Below, in pieces: positions 8,916-21,300 of a stretch of DNA of 41,704 bases; the first letter of the stretch is position 1; each line of letters starts with the position of its first letter. Made by a program: the position numbers and the translations under genes. The stretch spans positions 1-41,704 of the forward strand of contig MEDY01000444.1 of assembly GCA_001724265.1 (NCBI GenBank), in the 5' to 3' direction. The DNA is from Rhizaria sp. SCN 62-66 (Eukaryota > Rhizaria, unplaced). The notes beneath the pieces were generated by a model. That model searched no databases and had not been told where the DNA came from. It worked only from the letters and a program-made list of their open reading frames with translations.

Positions 8916-11900
8916 ATGAGCACTGTCCCCCCATCCTCTGGACCGAGGGTATGTATGAAACAAAAATAATGTTCTGAAATAAGAAATTTAGTATATTTTT
9001 GTACTTGAAATTCAGTATTAATGTTCTTATGCGTCTTTTATTTCTCCTTGCTTTGTCGTTCTCAGATCCGGGACAGCACCCGCACCGACAACGGCACTGC
9101 GGTGCTGCTGTCGCGTACCGGGCTGGGCGGGACTGCCAATGAGCCCGCGCTAGTCTCCACTACAACCAAAATCACTGGATCGCACCCGCTGCCGCCCACG
9201 TCGGGGCTGGGCCGCGGCGGCGACGACCTCAAGTTCGATGACGCAGACGGCGACTACAGCGCCGCCCTGGCCCCTGTGCGTCTGCCGGCCGTGCCCAAGA
9301 CGCTCCCCGCGGTCCGCACCGCGCCGGTGCCTTCGGCGGCGGCTGTGCTGGAACACGCAGAGCGCCCCACAGCGCGCGACCGCTCGCACTCGCCCGCGCC
9401 GCTGAGCGTCACGGCCCCGGGCTCGCTAGACCGCGCGCCGGACCGCGGGACCTTCACGGCCACGATGCCGCGCGGCGTGTTCTCGCCCGCGCCCGTGGCA
9501 ATGCAGCCCTCGGCGGCGCCCGGCGCGCTGCAGCCGCCGTCGCTGGAGCGCGCGGCGGCCCGCGCGACGGAGCTGCTGTCGCCGCAGGAGCTGGAGCAGC
9601 GCGCGCAGCTGCGTTTCCAGCGCGACGTAGCGGAGCGCGCGCGCGAGGCCGCTGCCGAGGGCCGCCGCAGCGCCGTGCTGCCCGTGGGCGCCTCTTCGCG
9701 CGGCGTCTCGGACCCCTTCGCGGCGGCAGGCGGCGGCGCCGTCACGCGATCTTGGGGTGGCGACCGCGCGATGGTGCCGGCAGACTCGGCCTACTCTGGC
9801 GGACCAAAGGAGAGCGTTGCGCGCTCCTGGGCGCACCATAGTGAGGACGCGGGGGCTGCGGCGCCGAGCGGACGGCCCGGCACAATCGTAAGCACGAGCA
9901 CTGCAACTGTGATGACCAAGGGCGCCAAGCCAGTGCCGGTTTCGGCGACGGTGTCCACGGTCACCGAGCCCTTCCGGCCCCAGAGCGAGGACGCGTACAT
10001 CTCGAAGAACGCGCCGTCGCTCGGCGGCACTGCCGCGCTCGACGGCGGCTTCCAGCGCCTCAGCCAGCAGCATGACAAGCACGACAAGTACGACGCCGAC
10101 AGGAGCAAGAGCTCTGGCGGACTGATGAGCTGGTTGTGGGGCGGAGGCGGCGGCGGCGGCGCGCGCGCGGGCCGCGAGAAGAGCGACGCCGACTACAGCG
10201 CCGACGGCATCGGCACTAGCACGCGGCTGGCTGTCGCGCCCGCCAGCGCGCGCGCCACGTCCTCCGCCGCCGCCGCAGCGGCCGCGGCTGCGGCGGCCGA
10301 GGCCAGTCTGGCTGAGCACGAGCGTTGGCGTCAGCAGCAGGAGCTCGGCCGGCTTGAGCAGCACCAGTACTATCAGCAGCAGCAACAGCTCCAGCACCAG
10401 CAGCAACAGCAACATCAACAGCAACAGATGCAGCAGCAGCAACAGTGGCAGCAGGAGCAGCACAAACAGTTGCGGCGCGAACTGCAGCAGCGCCAGAGCC
10501 ACCGCGCCGAGCAAGAGCAACGCGCGCGCACCGCGAGCCTCCCTGTGCCACCGGGCAGCTCCGAGGCTGAGATTGCGAGCGACCAGCGAGAGAACTCGTG
10601 GATCTGGCAGTATCGCGAGCAGGCGGGCTACGGCCACCACTCCGGCGACGCTGTCGCTGACGGCGACCGCGAGCGTGAGCGCGAGCGTGAGAGCGAGCGC
10701 GAGCGCGAGCCGAGCGCGCTGCAGCGGGCGGTGCAGACGCTGAGCGGCAAGCACCGCGAGCAGAAGCGCGAGCGCGCCGGCTGGATGGGCTACTTAAACA
10801 CGCAGGCGGACTACGAAGACAGCGACACACTGCAGCGGCGCACGCACACTGAACAGCAGCAGCAACAAGAGCAACCGCGTCAGCAGCAACAGGAGCAGCA
10901 GTACCGTGACAACAAGGCTGCCGCCGAGGCCGGCGCGCGTTACGAGCAGGGGACGCAGCCGTTTTACTTCAAACAGCAAGAACGCGAGCTGCTGCGCCAA
11001 GAGCAAATGCAGCAGCAGCAACAGCAGCAGCAGCAGCAGCAGTCGTCGTTGCAGCGGACGCGGCAACAGCAGCACGGCTCGAGTTTCGACGGCTACGGGA
11101 GCTACTTTGGCTGGCGCGGCCCGGGCCCCGCAAACGAGGGCGCGGATCCACCGTACGGCCTCTCCGAGTCGCAGCTGGGCACGCTGACGCCGGAGCAGCT
11201 GCATGACATGGCGCATGGCAGCCACGAGGCGCGCCCGCGCTGGGTGAAGCTGGCGACCGGACACGGGCACGCAGACGGGCATGTCGGCGAGGTCCACGTC
11301 GATGTGCAGAACCTCTTTCCGCCCGGCTCGACGCGCGGACGCGCGCTGCCGCTGACGCTGCTGGACCGGCTGGCTGAGGCGTCGCCCGCGGAGCCCTGGT
11401 TTGACGACGGCACGGGGCTCTTCGCGGACACCACGTCAGTGTTGGAGCGGCTGACGGCGGCCCGCACGCGCGCGGCCGAGGTGTCCGCCGAGGGTGAGGT
11501 GCAACTCGAGCAGAGCCAGAACCGCGGGCTCGCGCCCAATGAGGTCGGGCCTGCCCGCATGCGCCGCTCGGAGCCCGCGGCCGCGCGGCAGATGGCGCTG
11601 GCGCAGTCGCAGGAAGACCTGGACCAGGCCGTGCGCGCGGTGCGGCGGGCGGCGCTGGCGACTTACGCGGGCGGCGCCCCGGGGCTCGAGACGCTGGGGC
11701 TGCTGGAGAAGCCCGTGCGCTCGATCAAGGTGCGCGACGTGGCGGCCGTGCTCGCGGAGCTGCCGCAGGGCGCGGTGCCCGAGCTGGCCGCGCTGGCCGC
11801 GATGCTGAGGGAGGACGAGCTGCCCGCGCCCGACGTCGCCGTCCGCGCGGCGGCCGCGGCGGGGCGCGCGTTCGGCACCCGGCACGCGGGCGCGCAGGGC

Positions 11901-14900
11901 GGCAGCGGCATCGGCCACGCTGAGGACGGCGCAGACACCATGAGCAACTACATCGCCGCAAACGTGCTTAAGCAAGGCGCGCGCGCCAGCGACAGCGCAA
12001 GTGCCGGCGAATACAAGAGCGACACGCGTGACACTCGTGACACGAGTAGCATGCGTGACAGGAGCAGCAGCCTTGGCGAGACGGTCGCAGGCGCGGCGCG
12101 CAGCGTCAGCAGCGCGGTGGGCAACGTCGGCAACGCAGTAGGCAACGCAACGGACATGGCGCGGCGCGAGCTCGAGTTGCGCTGGGACCAGGACCGCGCG
12201 ACGTGGGAGCAGTTTCAGCGCGAGCGCGAGCGCCAGCGCCTCAGCGCGCAGCGGCCTGACTTCACCGAGGACCAGACGCTCGACTTGCGGGACCGTGAGC
12301 GTCGTGATCGCGATGGCTCAGTGCGCAGTCAAGACCAGACACGGAGCCAGGGCGCGCTGCAGCTGTGGGAGCAAGGCGAACAGCAGTGGGTCGACGGCGC
12401 GCCCGTGCCTTTCACACGGCCGCCACCCAGCAGCAGCAGCAGCGCTGCGCAGAGCTCGCACCGCGACTCGGGAGATCCCAGTCTGAGCCACCGCCACCCG
12501 CACGGGCTGTTGGAGCGCATCAGCGACACGGTGAGTGGCGCCGCGGGCGCCATCAAGGATACCGCCGCCGGCGCCGCGGCCGTGTTGCTCGGCACCGAGC
12601 CCGTCGCAAGCAAGGTCGACGCCCACTCCAAGGCCGGCGAGTCCAAGGCTGGCGAGGTTGTAGGCGACGCGGCGCGCGCGGTCAAGAGCGCGGCCAAGGA
12701 CGCCGCGGGCGCCGTCAAGGATACCGTCAAGGACGCAGTCAGCGGCAGCCCGCTCGCCGAGGTCGCGGACGATGTCAAGAGCGCCGCCAAGTCGGTTGCG
12801 CGCGACGCCAAGAGCGCTGTATCCGACGCCGTCGGCGGTGCGGCGCAGACCGTAAAGCACGCAGCTCAGGACGCCGCGGGCGCAGTCAAGAGCGCGGTCA
12901 CCGACGCCGCCGATAGTGGCGGAGAGTCTCTGAGTGAGATGGCCAGCGATGCGATCGACAGCGCCAAAGCCACTGCCAAGAGCTTTGGAAAGAGCGTCGG
13001 CAAGGCTATCGGCCTCGGCGGCGGCAGCAACACGGCGGCGGACGCAGTGGGCTCTGCCGTTGACGCCGCTAATGGCGCCGCTAAGGGCGTTGCTAGGGAC
13101 GCGTCGCGCGCGGTTAAGGGCGCCGCCGCGGCCGTAACAGACGCAGTGGGCAACGCAGTGAGCGATAATGAGGACGCGCTGGCCGATGCGCGTGATGCCG
13201 TGTCCGACGTGGCGGCCGCGGTGACCGACGCTGCGGGCACGGCAACGCGCTCGCTCTCTGCCGCGGCACGCGGGGCCGCCGAGGCGCTAGCGCCCGCGCA
13301 TAAGGACGAGGGCTACTTGGCGGGGCTCTGGCGTAGCGCGCGCGAGAAGACCGAGGACGCGGTGGCCGACGTAGCCGCGGGCTCCGCCGGCCGCCGCGCC
13401 GCGCGCGAGCTGCAGGAGCAGGCGCGCGACGTGGCTACAGCGCTTAAGACCGCTGTCGGCGAGGCCGCGCAGTCGCCCGAGGGTCAGGCGGCGGCGCGCG
13501 AGGTGGCTGCAGCCGCCAAGGAGGTTGCGGGGGCTGTGCGCGAAGCCGCGTCGGCGTTCTCGCAGTCTGCGGGCGCCGCCGCGGGGGCTGCCGCGCCCGC
13601 GCTGGCCGCCGCGGCCGGGGAGGTTGCCCGCGGCGTCACCGCCATGACTGCGGCCGCAAAGGACGCCGCTAAGGACGTCGCCGCGGATGCCGCGCGCGAG
13701 GGTGCGGGCGCGGTTGCCGCTGCGGCTCGCGAGGGCGCGGCGGCGGTCAAGGAGGGCGCGGCGGCCGTGGGGGCTGGGGTGGCGCGCGCGGCCGACCGGG
13801 CGACCGCAGCCGCGGGCGACGCGGCGCGTGCGGTGCCCAGTGACGCGCGTATTAGGGACAGCGTGGAGGAGGCCAAGCGCAGCATCGGGCACCGCGTGCG
13901 TGAGTGGCTCTCGTTCAAGCGGCCCAAGGACGCCGGCGACAAAGGCAGGGACAGCGTCATCATGCGCGACAAGGGCACCGCCGTGACGGGCGCGATCGCA
14001 GACGCCGGCGCCGCCGCCAAGGAGGCTCTGGCCGACGCGGGCAAGAGCGTCAAGAGCGTGGCCCGCGACGTAGCAGACACTGTCACCCGTAGCGGCGGCG
14101 GCGGCGACGGCAGTCGCGCCGGTGAGAGGATTTCCGAGTCCGTCAAGGACACAGTCAAGGACGCCGCCGGCGCCGCTAAGGAGGCTGCCAAGGACGTCGC
14201 GGGCGCCGCCAAGGACGCCGTCAAAGACACGGCCCGCGGGCTTGCGCGCGACGCCAAGGGCGCCATGGCCGACGCCAAAGCCGCTGTGGCAGACTCAGCC
14301 GCCGCGGTGGCCGACCGGGCCAAGGGCGCCGTGGTCAGCGCGGCTGATACAGTTGCGAGGGACGTTAAGCAGGCCGCCGGCGCAGTCGCGGGCGAGGCCA
14401 AGGGCGCGGTGCAGAGCGCGGCGCGCTCGGTGGCCGACAGCATCGACACGCACAGCCACTTCCACAACCAGCTGCCGCAGCATCAACACGGCCAGCAGCC
14501 GCCGCAGCAGCAGCAGCGCCGCATCAGCGGCAACATGGGCGTGCGCGAGGACTACAGCGATGAGAAGGCGTACCTCGACGAGTACCGACACAACTTCCGG
14601 GGCGACTCCTACTTCCCACCCGAGGGCCCCGGCGCCGCGCCCGCGGGGGCACACAAGGTTGGGCTCTGGGAGCGTGTGCGACACCCCTTCGTCGGGGGCG
14701 GACACGCCGCCAAGCCCGCGCACGATACCAGCGCCACTGCAGCGGCGGCGGCAGCGGGCGCGGCGGCCGCGGCTGCCTCGTACAACGCCGACACGGCCAC
14801 TATGCGCGCGCAACAGCAACAGCAACAGTTACAGCAACAGCAGCAGCGGTTCGGCAGCGGTCACTACGGCTTCAACGCGTCTGACCAGGCGGCCGAGCGC

Positions 14901-15575
14901 GCCGAGTCCGCGTTGGCGACCGGCGCGGCCCCGCTGCCCGCGACGGCCTCAGCGGCGCTGGCCCGCGAGGCGCGGCTGGAGGACCTGGTTTCCGCCACGG
15001 CGGCCGGCTTCGACTTCGAGCCCGGAGACGCGGTGCCCGCGGGTGCGGCGGCGCGCGGCCAGGACCCGGGCTTCGCGGCCAGCAAGGCGGGACGCCACGG
15101 CATGCAGGAGGCGCTGGCCCGGGACGCGCCCGCGGCGGCGCCGCATGTGGCATTCCGGCTGGACGAAAGCGCGCCGCTCGAGGGCGTGCAGGCGCTGCGG
15201 CCGGAGCCCGTGGCCGTGCTGCGCGTGCGCGCGCCCAAGGCGAGCCAGGCCTCGCTGGGGCTGGCGCTGCTGACGTTGCCGGGCGCCGTGCGCGCGCGCC
15301 TCGCCTCGCCAGCCCCCGCCTCGCCTCATAGTAGTGGCGGGGACGGCAGCACAAGCTCCGAGGGCAGCGCACGCAGGGCCTGGCTCGAGGCGCGTCGCGG
15401 CGGCGCTGGTGGGGTCACCGACGGGGAGTCCGACAGCGACCCTCAGCTCAGCGACTGCGTCCACGATTATCAGGCGCAACAGCAGCAGGGGCAGCAGAAC
15501 AAGTGGAGCGATGACGATGACTATGACAACGGGGGCTCGCTGTCTGTGCGCTCAGCGGGACGCTTCGAGTGGTGA
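8916..15575 (+). CDS. Giant LEA-like, Gln-rich protein, 2180 aa
   Basis: Exon 1 is 8916-8948 (MSTVPPSSGPR) and exon 2 is 9066-15575, ending TGA. The intron 8949-9065 has donor GTATGT and acceptor CTCAG and is phase 0. I chose this start because it joins in frame to IRDSTRTDNGT just after a clear acceptor. The N-terminal half is disordered, with poly-Gln blocks near residues 440-490 and 605-675 and Arg/Glu-rich helices. Residues about 1160-1800 form a long array of degenerate 11-residue amphipathic repeats such as DAAGAVKDTVKDAV and EAAKDVAGAAKDAVKD. This is the pattern of group 3 LEA (LEA_4) and apolipoprotein-like helices, which fold on drying or on membrane or lipid-droplet surfaces. The last 370 residues hold more Gln tracts and an acidic end. 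The role as a desiccation or membrane-surface protein is inferred from the repeat type only. It is far longer than typical LEA proteins. Confidence 0.75.
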
Positions 15576-16127
15576 GGAGAAGTTAGGCCGCCACGTGCAC
15601 CCACGTGTACCGCGTAATGTAACGAGACGAGATCAGAAAAGTATGATGTTTAAAGTAAAAAGATTGATATATGATGACAACAAATGAGATTTAGATTTTG
15701 CACAGCTAAATGACGCTCCACTTATGCTGATACGAATGATTCAAACGTGCGCTTAGGTTTTGTGGTCACATAAGTAAAGTAACAATGACTGCAGCAACAA
15801 AGGCAAACGACGCAGAGCAATGGCAAGACAAGCTTGCTTGATTTTTATCAAGCATTGAAAAAGCAATACACACATTTGATTAATCCAAACGAGGTCATTC
15901 CAAAAAAACCGTTTTGTATTGTTTTGCATAGCGGCTACCTCACTCGCACCATTTAAAGTCAGGCCGGGCTTCGGCCTGACTCCATGGCCCTGTTTACGTG
16001 CATGTCAAGACGTCTTCAGTACCTCAGCACAGATCCCATATCACGGTCACCGCATGCACACGACACATCACTCCACGTGTCCTCATGTGTACCCCACGTG
16101 TACTACACGCGATCTCCACGTGTTCCG
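15576..16127. other. Convergent spacer with five CACGTG palindromes
   Basis: This is the 3' spacer between the LEA-like gene and the minus-strand gene at 16128-16791. CACGTG occurs at 15592, 15602, 16074, 16095 and 16117, two just after one stop codon and three just outside the other. CACGTG is the E-box/G-box core for bHLH and bZIP factors, but these copies lie at 3' ends, so they may instead reflect short repeats. A perfect hairpin is listed separately. Confidence 0.5.
15958..15980. repeat. Perfect 9-bp hairpin, 5-nt loop
   Basis: GTCAGGCCG and CGGCCTGAC flank the loop GGCTT. The stem stands in an otherwise AT-rich convergent spacer. It could help end or process transcripts, but no T-run follows it. 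Function is unknown. Confidence 0.5.
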
Positions 16128-16791
16128 TCACATGAGCACTCGGTCCTTGTGCGAGTCCTTGTTGGCGGCGTACGGCCCCCCGAACGCGCTGTGCGTCGAC
16201 GTCACAAAGGTGTCGTGCGCGGGCGCGCCGATGACCGGCAGCGATGTGTTTGTGCTTACGAAGACGGTGCGGCCGGCGGGAGTGACTGTGAGCGCGCCGC
16301 CCGAGGAGTAGAGCCCCGAGCCGACGAAGCGCTCGCGCGCGCCCGCCTCGTCGCGCGGGGCCGCGTTGTGCGCCGCGATGTTGCCCGCGTTGACAAACGC
16401 GTAGCTCTTCTCGACCTTGCGCTGCCCTGCGAGTGCCGAGAGGTGGGCTTCGCGCGTGTAGTGCGCCTTGCTCGTGGTGGTCCACTGCGCGGGGGTGGGA
16501 GCGCCCTCCATCGCCAGCGGGCACGAGGACGAGCGCGCGGAGATGAAAGTCGCGGAGTCGCGCGTGGGGTCCAAGCGGCCATCGTACCAGTTGCCTGCGC
16601 GAGGGCGTGAGGGAGGAAAGCAAGAGCAGAGACGCGTCGAGAGTCAGGCGGACAGGCAGTGAGTTTACAGTCAGCGAAGGGCGATCGGTATGCTGAGGCA
16701 GGGGAGATCAAGGAAAACAATGAAGGAGATGGGTGGGCAAGGCGAAAAACGTACCAAGGAGGGTCTTGGAAGTGTAGGTGTTCTGATGCAT
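16128..16791 (-). CDS. Probable ciliary/flagellar protein, CFAP95 (C9orf135)-like, 167 aa
   Basis: Minus strand. Exon 1 is 16791-16755 and exon 2 is 16594-16128, ending TGA. The intron 16754-16595 has donor GTACGT and acceptor GCGCAG. The spliced N-terminus reads MHQNTYTSKTLLGNWYDGR and crosses the junction cleanly inside the GNW triplet, which supports the model. The rest contains short conserved-looking blocks (FVNAGNIAAHN, GLYSSGGALTV, FVSTNTSLPVIG) typical of small proteins that bind axonemal microtubules. The motif TSKTLLGNWYDGR reminds me of the CFAP95/C9orf135 family, recalled from memory and not checked. There is no membrane segment or signal peptide. It is divergent from the gene at 17230. 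Confidence 0.7.
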
Positions 16792-17229
16792 CGTCGCGCG
16801 GGGCTCAGAAGCCTAGGGGAGCGACCAGGGAGCAAAGTGAAGAGAAGAGTCGTTACTGGGTGAGTGTGGCACTTACGAAGTGGTGTTTAGAGACTGATAG
16901 TGTCAATGAAAGAAAATATAATTAGGCACAAATAATCAAAACACATTGTCAATTCCACGCTAAGCGGACACTTATGTTGACGGTCATGATGCAGAGATAT
17001 GCTTACGTTTCACTCCTGGTTGAGTCGAAACGATTGCCCTCCCTACTCCACGACTTGCACTGGTTCCTCCTTTAAGCACAAGCATTTCACATCTACAAGG
17101 CATGAGAGCAACTTATATCAGCGAAACCAAGATACAAGACACTCAATTAACCACTGAACTCTTTTGATTTTACTTATAAGCTTTTTTGGGACTCGCCACA
17201 CGCACATTTTGCACCTCGCCCTGTCTGTG
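16792..17229. promoter_or_regulatory. Presumed shared promoter region of a divergent pair
   Basis: This stretch of 438 bases separates the start codons of the minus-strand ciliary-like gene and the plus-strand small gene. It becomes AT-rich after about 16900. I see no clear TATA box or other motif. Confidence 0.35.
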
Positions 17230-17688
17230 ATGTCGAGCCCCCGCCAGCGCTCACCACCTCTCGCTGCCGCAGCGCCCTCCCACAGTCGCGCGCGCCGCCG
17301 CGGCGCCCAGGGCGGGTTGTATCTCTCCACGGTTTCCATGTGCGTCCCGCGCTCGGTCCCAGACCCCGCCCGCGCGGCCGCCGCGGCCGCCTGCGCCGAG
17401 CGGTACCTGTTCAGCACGAAGCTGGCGCTGCTGGCCGAGTGGGAGTTGCGGCGGCGCGCGGCCGACGGGACGCTCACGCCGCCGCGCGGCCGCTCCGAGC
17501 GCCTCCCGTTGTCGCTCAGCGCGCGCGCGGGCGGCGCGGGCGCGCCGTCGCGGCTGCCGCCGCCGCCGCCGCCGCCGCAGACGCGCTCGCAGCTGAGTGG
17601 GTACGACTACGGGCAGGCCGCGGCCGTGCGCGGGGGCGCCGAGGCCGCGCTGCAGGCCGCGCTGGGCGCCGGCACGCTTGGGCGCTGA
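17230..17688 (+). CDS. Small GC-rich protein of unknown function, 152 aa
   Basis: A single-exon frame runs from ATG 17230 to TGA 17686. The middle segment GLYLSTVSMCVPRSVPD and the helical ERYLFSTKLALLAEWELRRR look like real, non-repetitive protein. The flanks are Arg/Ala/Pro-rich, with a poly-Pro run near residue 115 and the end SGYDYGQAAAVRGGAE. I recognise no family. A competing frame of similar length overlaps (17340-17816), but the chosen one has the better start context and more varied composition. It ends about 170 bases before the left inverted repeat of the mobile element. Confidence 0.5.
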   Translation: MSSPRQRSPPLAAAAPSHSRARRRGAQGGLYLSTVSMCVPRSVPDPARAAAAAACAERYLFSTKLALLAEWELRRRAADGTLTPPRGRSERLPLSLSARAGGAGAPSRLPPPPPPPQTRSQLSGYDYGQAAAVRGGAEAALQAALGAGTLGR

Positions 17689-17854
17689 CGTCGGGGAGCG
17701 ACGGGGCAGTGTGTGGGGGCCGTGCGACGCAGTGTACACCACTGGAGGCCCGACTAAGACCGGACGGTCTGGCCTTGACCACAGAGGGATTTTGCGAGGT
17801 ATGCGCTGCACAATGATGCGACTGATAAATAGAACTCAGATATATTATTTATTT

Positions 17855-17990
17855 CAGAAAAATACACATTGTCTGCAACTGGCGCAATATATGCCGCATT
17901 ATACTTGTAAATATGGGCTCTGATGCCTCCATTGCGAGGCACGGACCGAAAAATTTATGGCTCACTTTTTGGTCGCGCTTGCTATTTGTT
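17855..17990 (+). repeat. Left terminal inverted repeat
   Basis: The reverse complement of this stretch matches 22527-22753 in long blocks. Shared blocks include the outer CAGAAAAATACAC, GCAACTGGCGCAATATATG, TACTTGTAAATATGGGCT, GATGCCTC, GCGAGGCACGGAC and TTTGGTCGCG. The matches extend inward to about 17990. Confidence 0.8.
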
Positions 17991-18370
17991 TATTTGCTCA
18001 GTCCAAGCTTGCGCGCACCTGCCGAAAGGTGATCGTCCAGCTCAAGCTGCTGTGGGGCCTGATAGCACAACTCAGAAGAAAGAAACCATTCAGTACGAAT
18101 AAACTGTTTAATTAAAGTGTTTTCATGCGACAATAGCATATCTAACGAATGTTTGATCGAGTTTTCAAGAAAAATAATGACGTGTTCAGTGCGTGCCGAA
18201 TTATTTTTCAAGTTGACTGGGAGGGGACGAGTTCGTGGACGGGACTCTATTAGATTTCTTTAAGTGCGCCATAACTTAATGCAACGTCAGTACAGCGAAC
18301 GCCTCTTTCAAGAGACCGCCCTCTCACATTGATGTGTATGTTTTTCTACGTATGTAATAGTCCTTTCGTC

Positions 18371-21300
18371 ATGGCAAAGACAACGCTCTGGCCGTGCGCG
18401 CCCGCTCGCCTCATCGACGCAAGCAACAGCGCTGCATGCAGCTCTGCTTCGGGCCCTCGTGCCCGCCCCTCCCCGGCGTCGAGCTTGGCAAAGCCCGCGG
18501 TCGCCAAGCCTGCGGCGGCGGCGGTTGCCACTACTGCCACCATCGCTGCAAAGGCACAGTACAAGACCAAAAGCACTAAGTCCGCTGCGGCCTTTGCTAT
18601 CGCCGCATCTGTCACCGGGTGGATCCTGGTTACAGGAAGCTCCAAGAAGAGCCAAGCTCAAGTGAAGAAGCGTTGCCTCGACGCTGTTGAGGCTGACGCG
18701 GTCGCTAAGGCGACCGCTGAGAGCAACGCGGAGGCCGCGAAGGTCAAGTACCGCGAGGTGCTGCGCGCAGCCGAGCTGGAGAAAGCTACTCGTCAACAGC
18801 TGCACCTTGCTGCCGAGAGGAAATTCGCGGCCGCCCGTGCCAAGAAGCGCGAGAAGATGGTACGAACTAGACACGTTCTCAATGACATGGAATCCATCGT
18901 GAACAGTTGAACATCGTTTACCGTATTGTGTCTAAATTTAGAATAACATGTACGACTTTTGTTTGAAAGAGGACACCATTGAAGCATTGTCCATATGCCG
19001 TTTAACTCATTTCTGTTTTTGTCGTTTGTTCTCCTCCTTTTTCGCCCGTGTCGTGTCTGCGCTTCTTTTTTTTCTCCGTCTCTTTCCACACACATTCGTT
19101 ATTTCCCTCTTTCTTTTCTACGTTCTATCTTTTACGCATTATTAGGCTCTTAAGCGTGCCATTACGCGCAGCCTCGCAGATGGCAACGTGAAGGCATCTG
19201 TGCCCTTTACCAGCGTTGCCCCTGGCAAGGCTGCTGCCACCACCCTCGTTGGCTCCGTCGCCGTCTCTGTTGGCTCCGCCGCCGTCGCCACCACCGCCAT
19301 CGCCGTTACTGGTGCCGATTCTACGGGTGCTGCAACTGCTAATGGTTCGGTCATTGGCGCCTCCACCACTGGTGGTGGTGTGCTCTTGGCTGGCGCTTCC
19401 AAGCGCGCGATCAAAGCGCCGACACCGTTGGCCGTCAAGCTGCCGGCCAAGGCGCGAGCTGACCGGGCAGTCGAGGCGCGTCGCCGCGCTGGAATCTGGG
19501 CATTGCTGCGCACGCTTCCGCGCCCGGTGTACGGCTGGAGGCTCAAGGCGGGCCTGGAGCGCCTGGCGCGCCTGCGTGCCCAGGCAGAGAAACGCAACGC
19601 ACGTGTTCATACAATGCGCATCATGCCATGCAAGTCCGTGAGGGGGTTGTCTGCGTCGTATTCAAGCGGGCATACTTGCCCCTCTTCGACATCCACACTG
19701 ACCATGGACGCAGACGCTGTTATTACCACTGCCAGCCTTGGCGCCGGGCTGCGGCCTGTTTCACCCACTGGATCTGCTCCTAGCCGGAGCTGCGGTAAGC
19801 GCAAGTTGCCGGATCCAAATCCATCCGGTGCCGACAAAAAAAGTCGGCCTGCGCCGGTCACCCACGGGCGCGTTGGTGACAAAAACAATGACGATGAAGA
19901 CGGCGATGATGGTGGCAGTGGCGGCGACGACGGTGATGATGGAGACGAGGAGGACCACGGCAACGGTGGCGACGACGATGAGGACAATTGACGAGGATGA
20001 AGACGAGGATGACGAGGATGAGGACGGGGTCGAGGACGAGTGTGTCGTAATCACCACTGTCACGGTCGCTGTCAGTCGGCCCGTCATTTCAGGTCCTGTC
20101 CGCACTGCAACTGATGATTCTGCGTCTGGTTCAGACTCGGTAATCGAGCTACTGTTCGACTCGGGGGAGGAATCCACGCCTGCCGCCGATGGACGTGTTT
20201 GCGCTCACAGCCGCACGGGGCCTGGTCAGGTCACGACCCTTGCCGCCCACCAGCCATCTGCTCACAGTCATGACCCGCAAGCCCATGCCCGCGGTCACAC
20301 AGGCGATGCTCACGGTCACAGTGAATGTGCACACGGCCACGGTCAGCATGCTCACCGTCACGACCTGCAAGCACACGCCTACAGTCACACTGCCCCCTCA
20401 TCAACTCGTAGCCACGACACAGCGTCGTTTGCAACGTCAAGCTCTCTGAGTCCCGTTGTGGCTAACGGTCGTTTTACGTCCTCGGTCTCTGCACCCGGTC
20501 CCGTCGCTCCCGTTGCCTCAGCTACGGCCCGCGGCTCGAGTGCTGTATCTATGAGCGGTCACAACGGGGACTTTACAACCAACGACAACTCTGGCGACGA
20601 GGACCGTGGTCTCGCTAGCCCGGTGAATTTTAATGCGTTATTGTCGGCTCACCTCGCGAAGGCCGCAGCCGCAGCCGCAAGACAAGTCGCGGGCACATGT
20701 GCAGGTGCACGTCAAGGCGCAGGAGCAGTCCAAGGCACCGCGGCTGGGAATGCGCAACGGGCAGGTCGCGCTGGTGGTCCCACTTTTGATTCACACGTCC
20801 GCTCCAAACAGTGGAGCACTCGTAACCAAGACCAGCCGAGTCAGCTGCGGCTCACCGCCGAGGTCAAGCGCTGGTTCAGGTGTGACGCATGTCCACACGA
20901 GTTTGAGGCGGCGGTATACAGCATCGCACGCGGGTCATGGTGCCCTTTTTGCGCAAGCAAGCGGCTCTGTGACGACGAGACCTGCCGGTTCTGCTTCGAC
21001 CGAAGTTTCGCCTCGCACGATCGCGCCAAACTGTGGAGCACTCGTAACCCGGTCCAGCCGCGGCAGGTAGCGCGCGGTGCCCGCGCTTTTTTCTGGTTCA
21101 GCTGCGACTCCTGTGGGCATGAGTTTCAGTCAAAGCTGAGCAAGGTCTCGAGTGGGTCGTGGTGCAAATACTGTGCTGGGCTTGCGCTCTGTGACGATGA
21201 CAACTGTCAGACCTGCCTCGACCGAAGTTTCGCCTCGCACGAACGCGCCCTACAGTGGAGCACTCGGAACCAGGTCCAGCCGCGGCAGTTAGCGTTGCAT

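Noticed and set aside
9426-10754. Antisense ORF of 442 codons, minus strand
   Set aside because: Poly-Leu segments are the reverse of the poly-Gln CAG/CAA tracts of the LEA-like gene.
16128-16720. Competing minus-strand and plus-strand ORFs over the ciliary-like gene
   Set aside because: Only the 16791-16128 model gives a clean splice and conserved-looking blocks. The others are Arg/Ala-rich shadows.
17340-17816. Alternative plus-strand ORF of 158 codons overlapping the small gene
   Set aside because: Arg/Ala/Gly-dominated composition. The frame from 17230 contains more varied, protein-like sequence.
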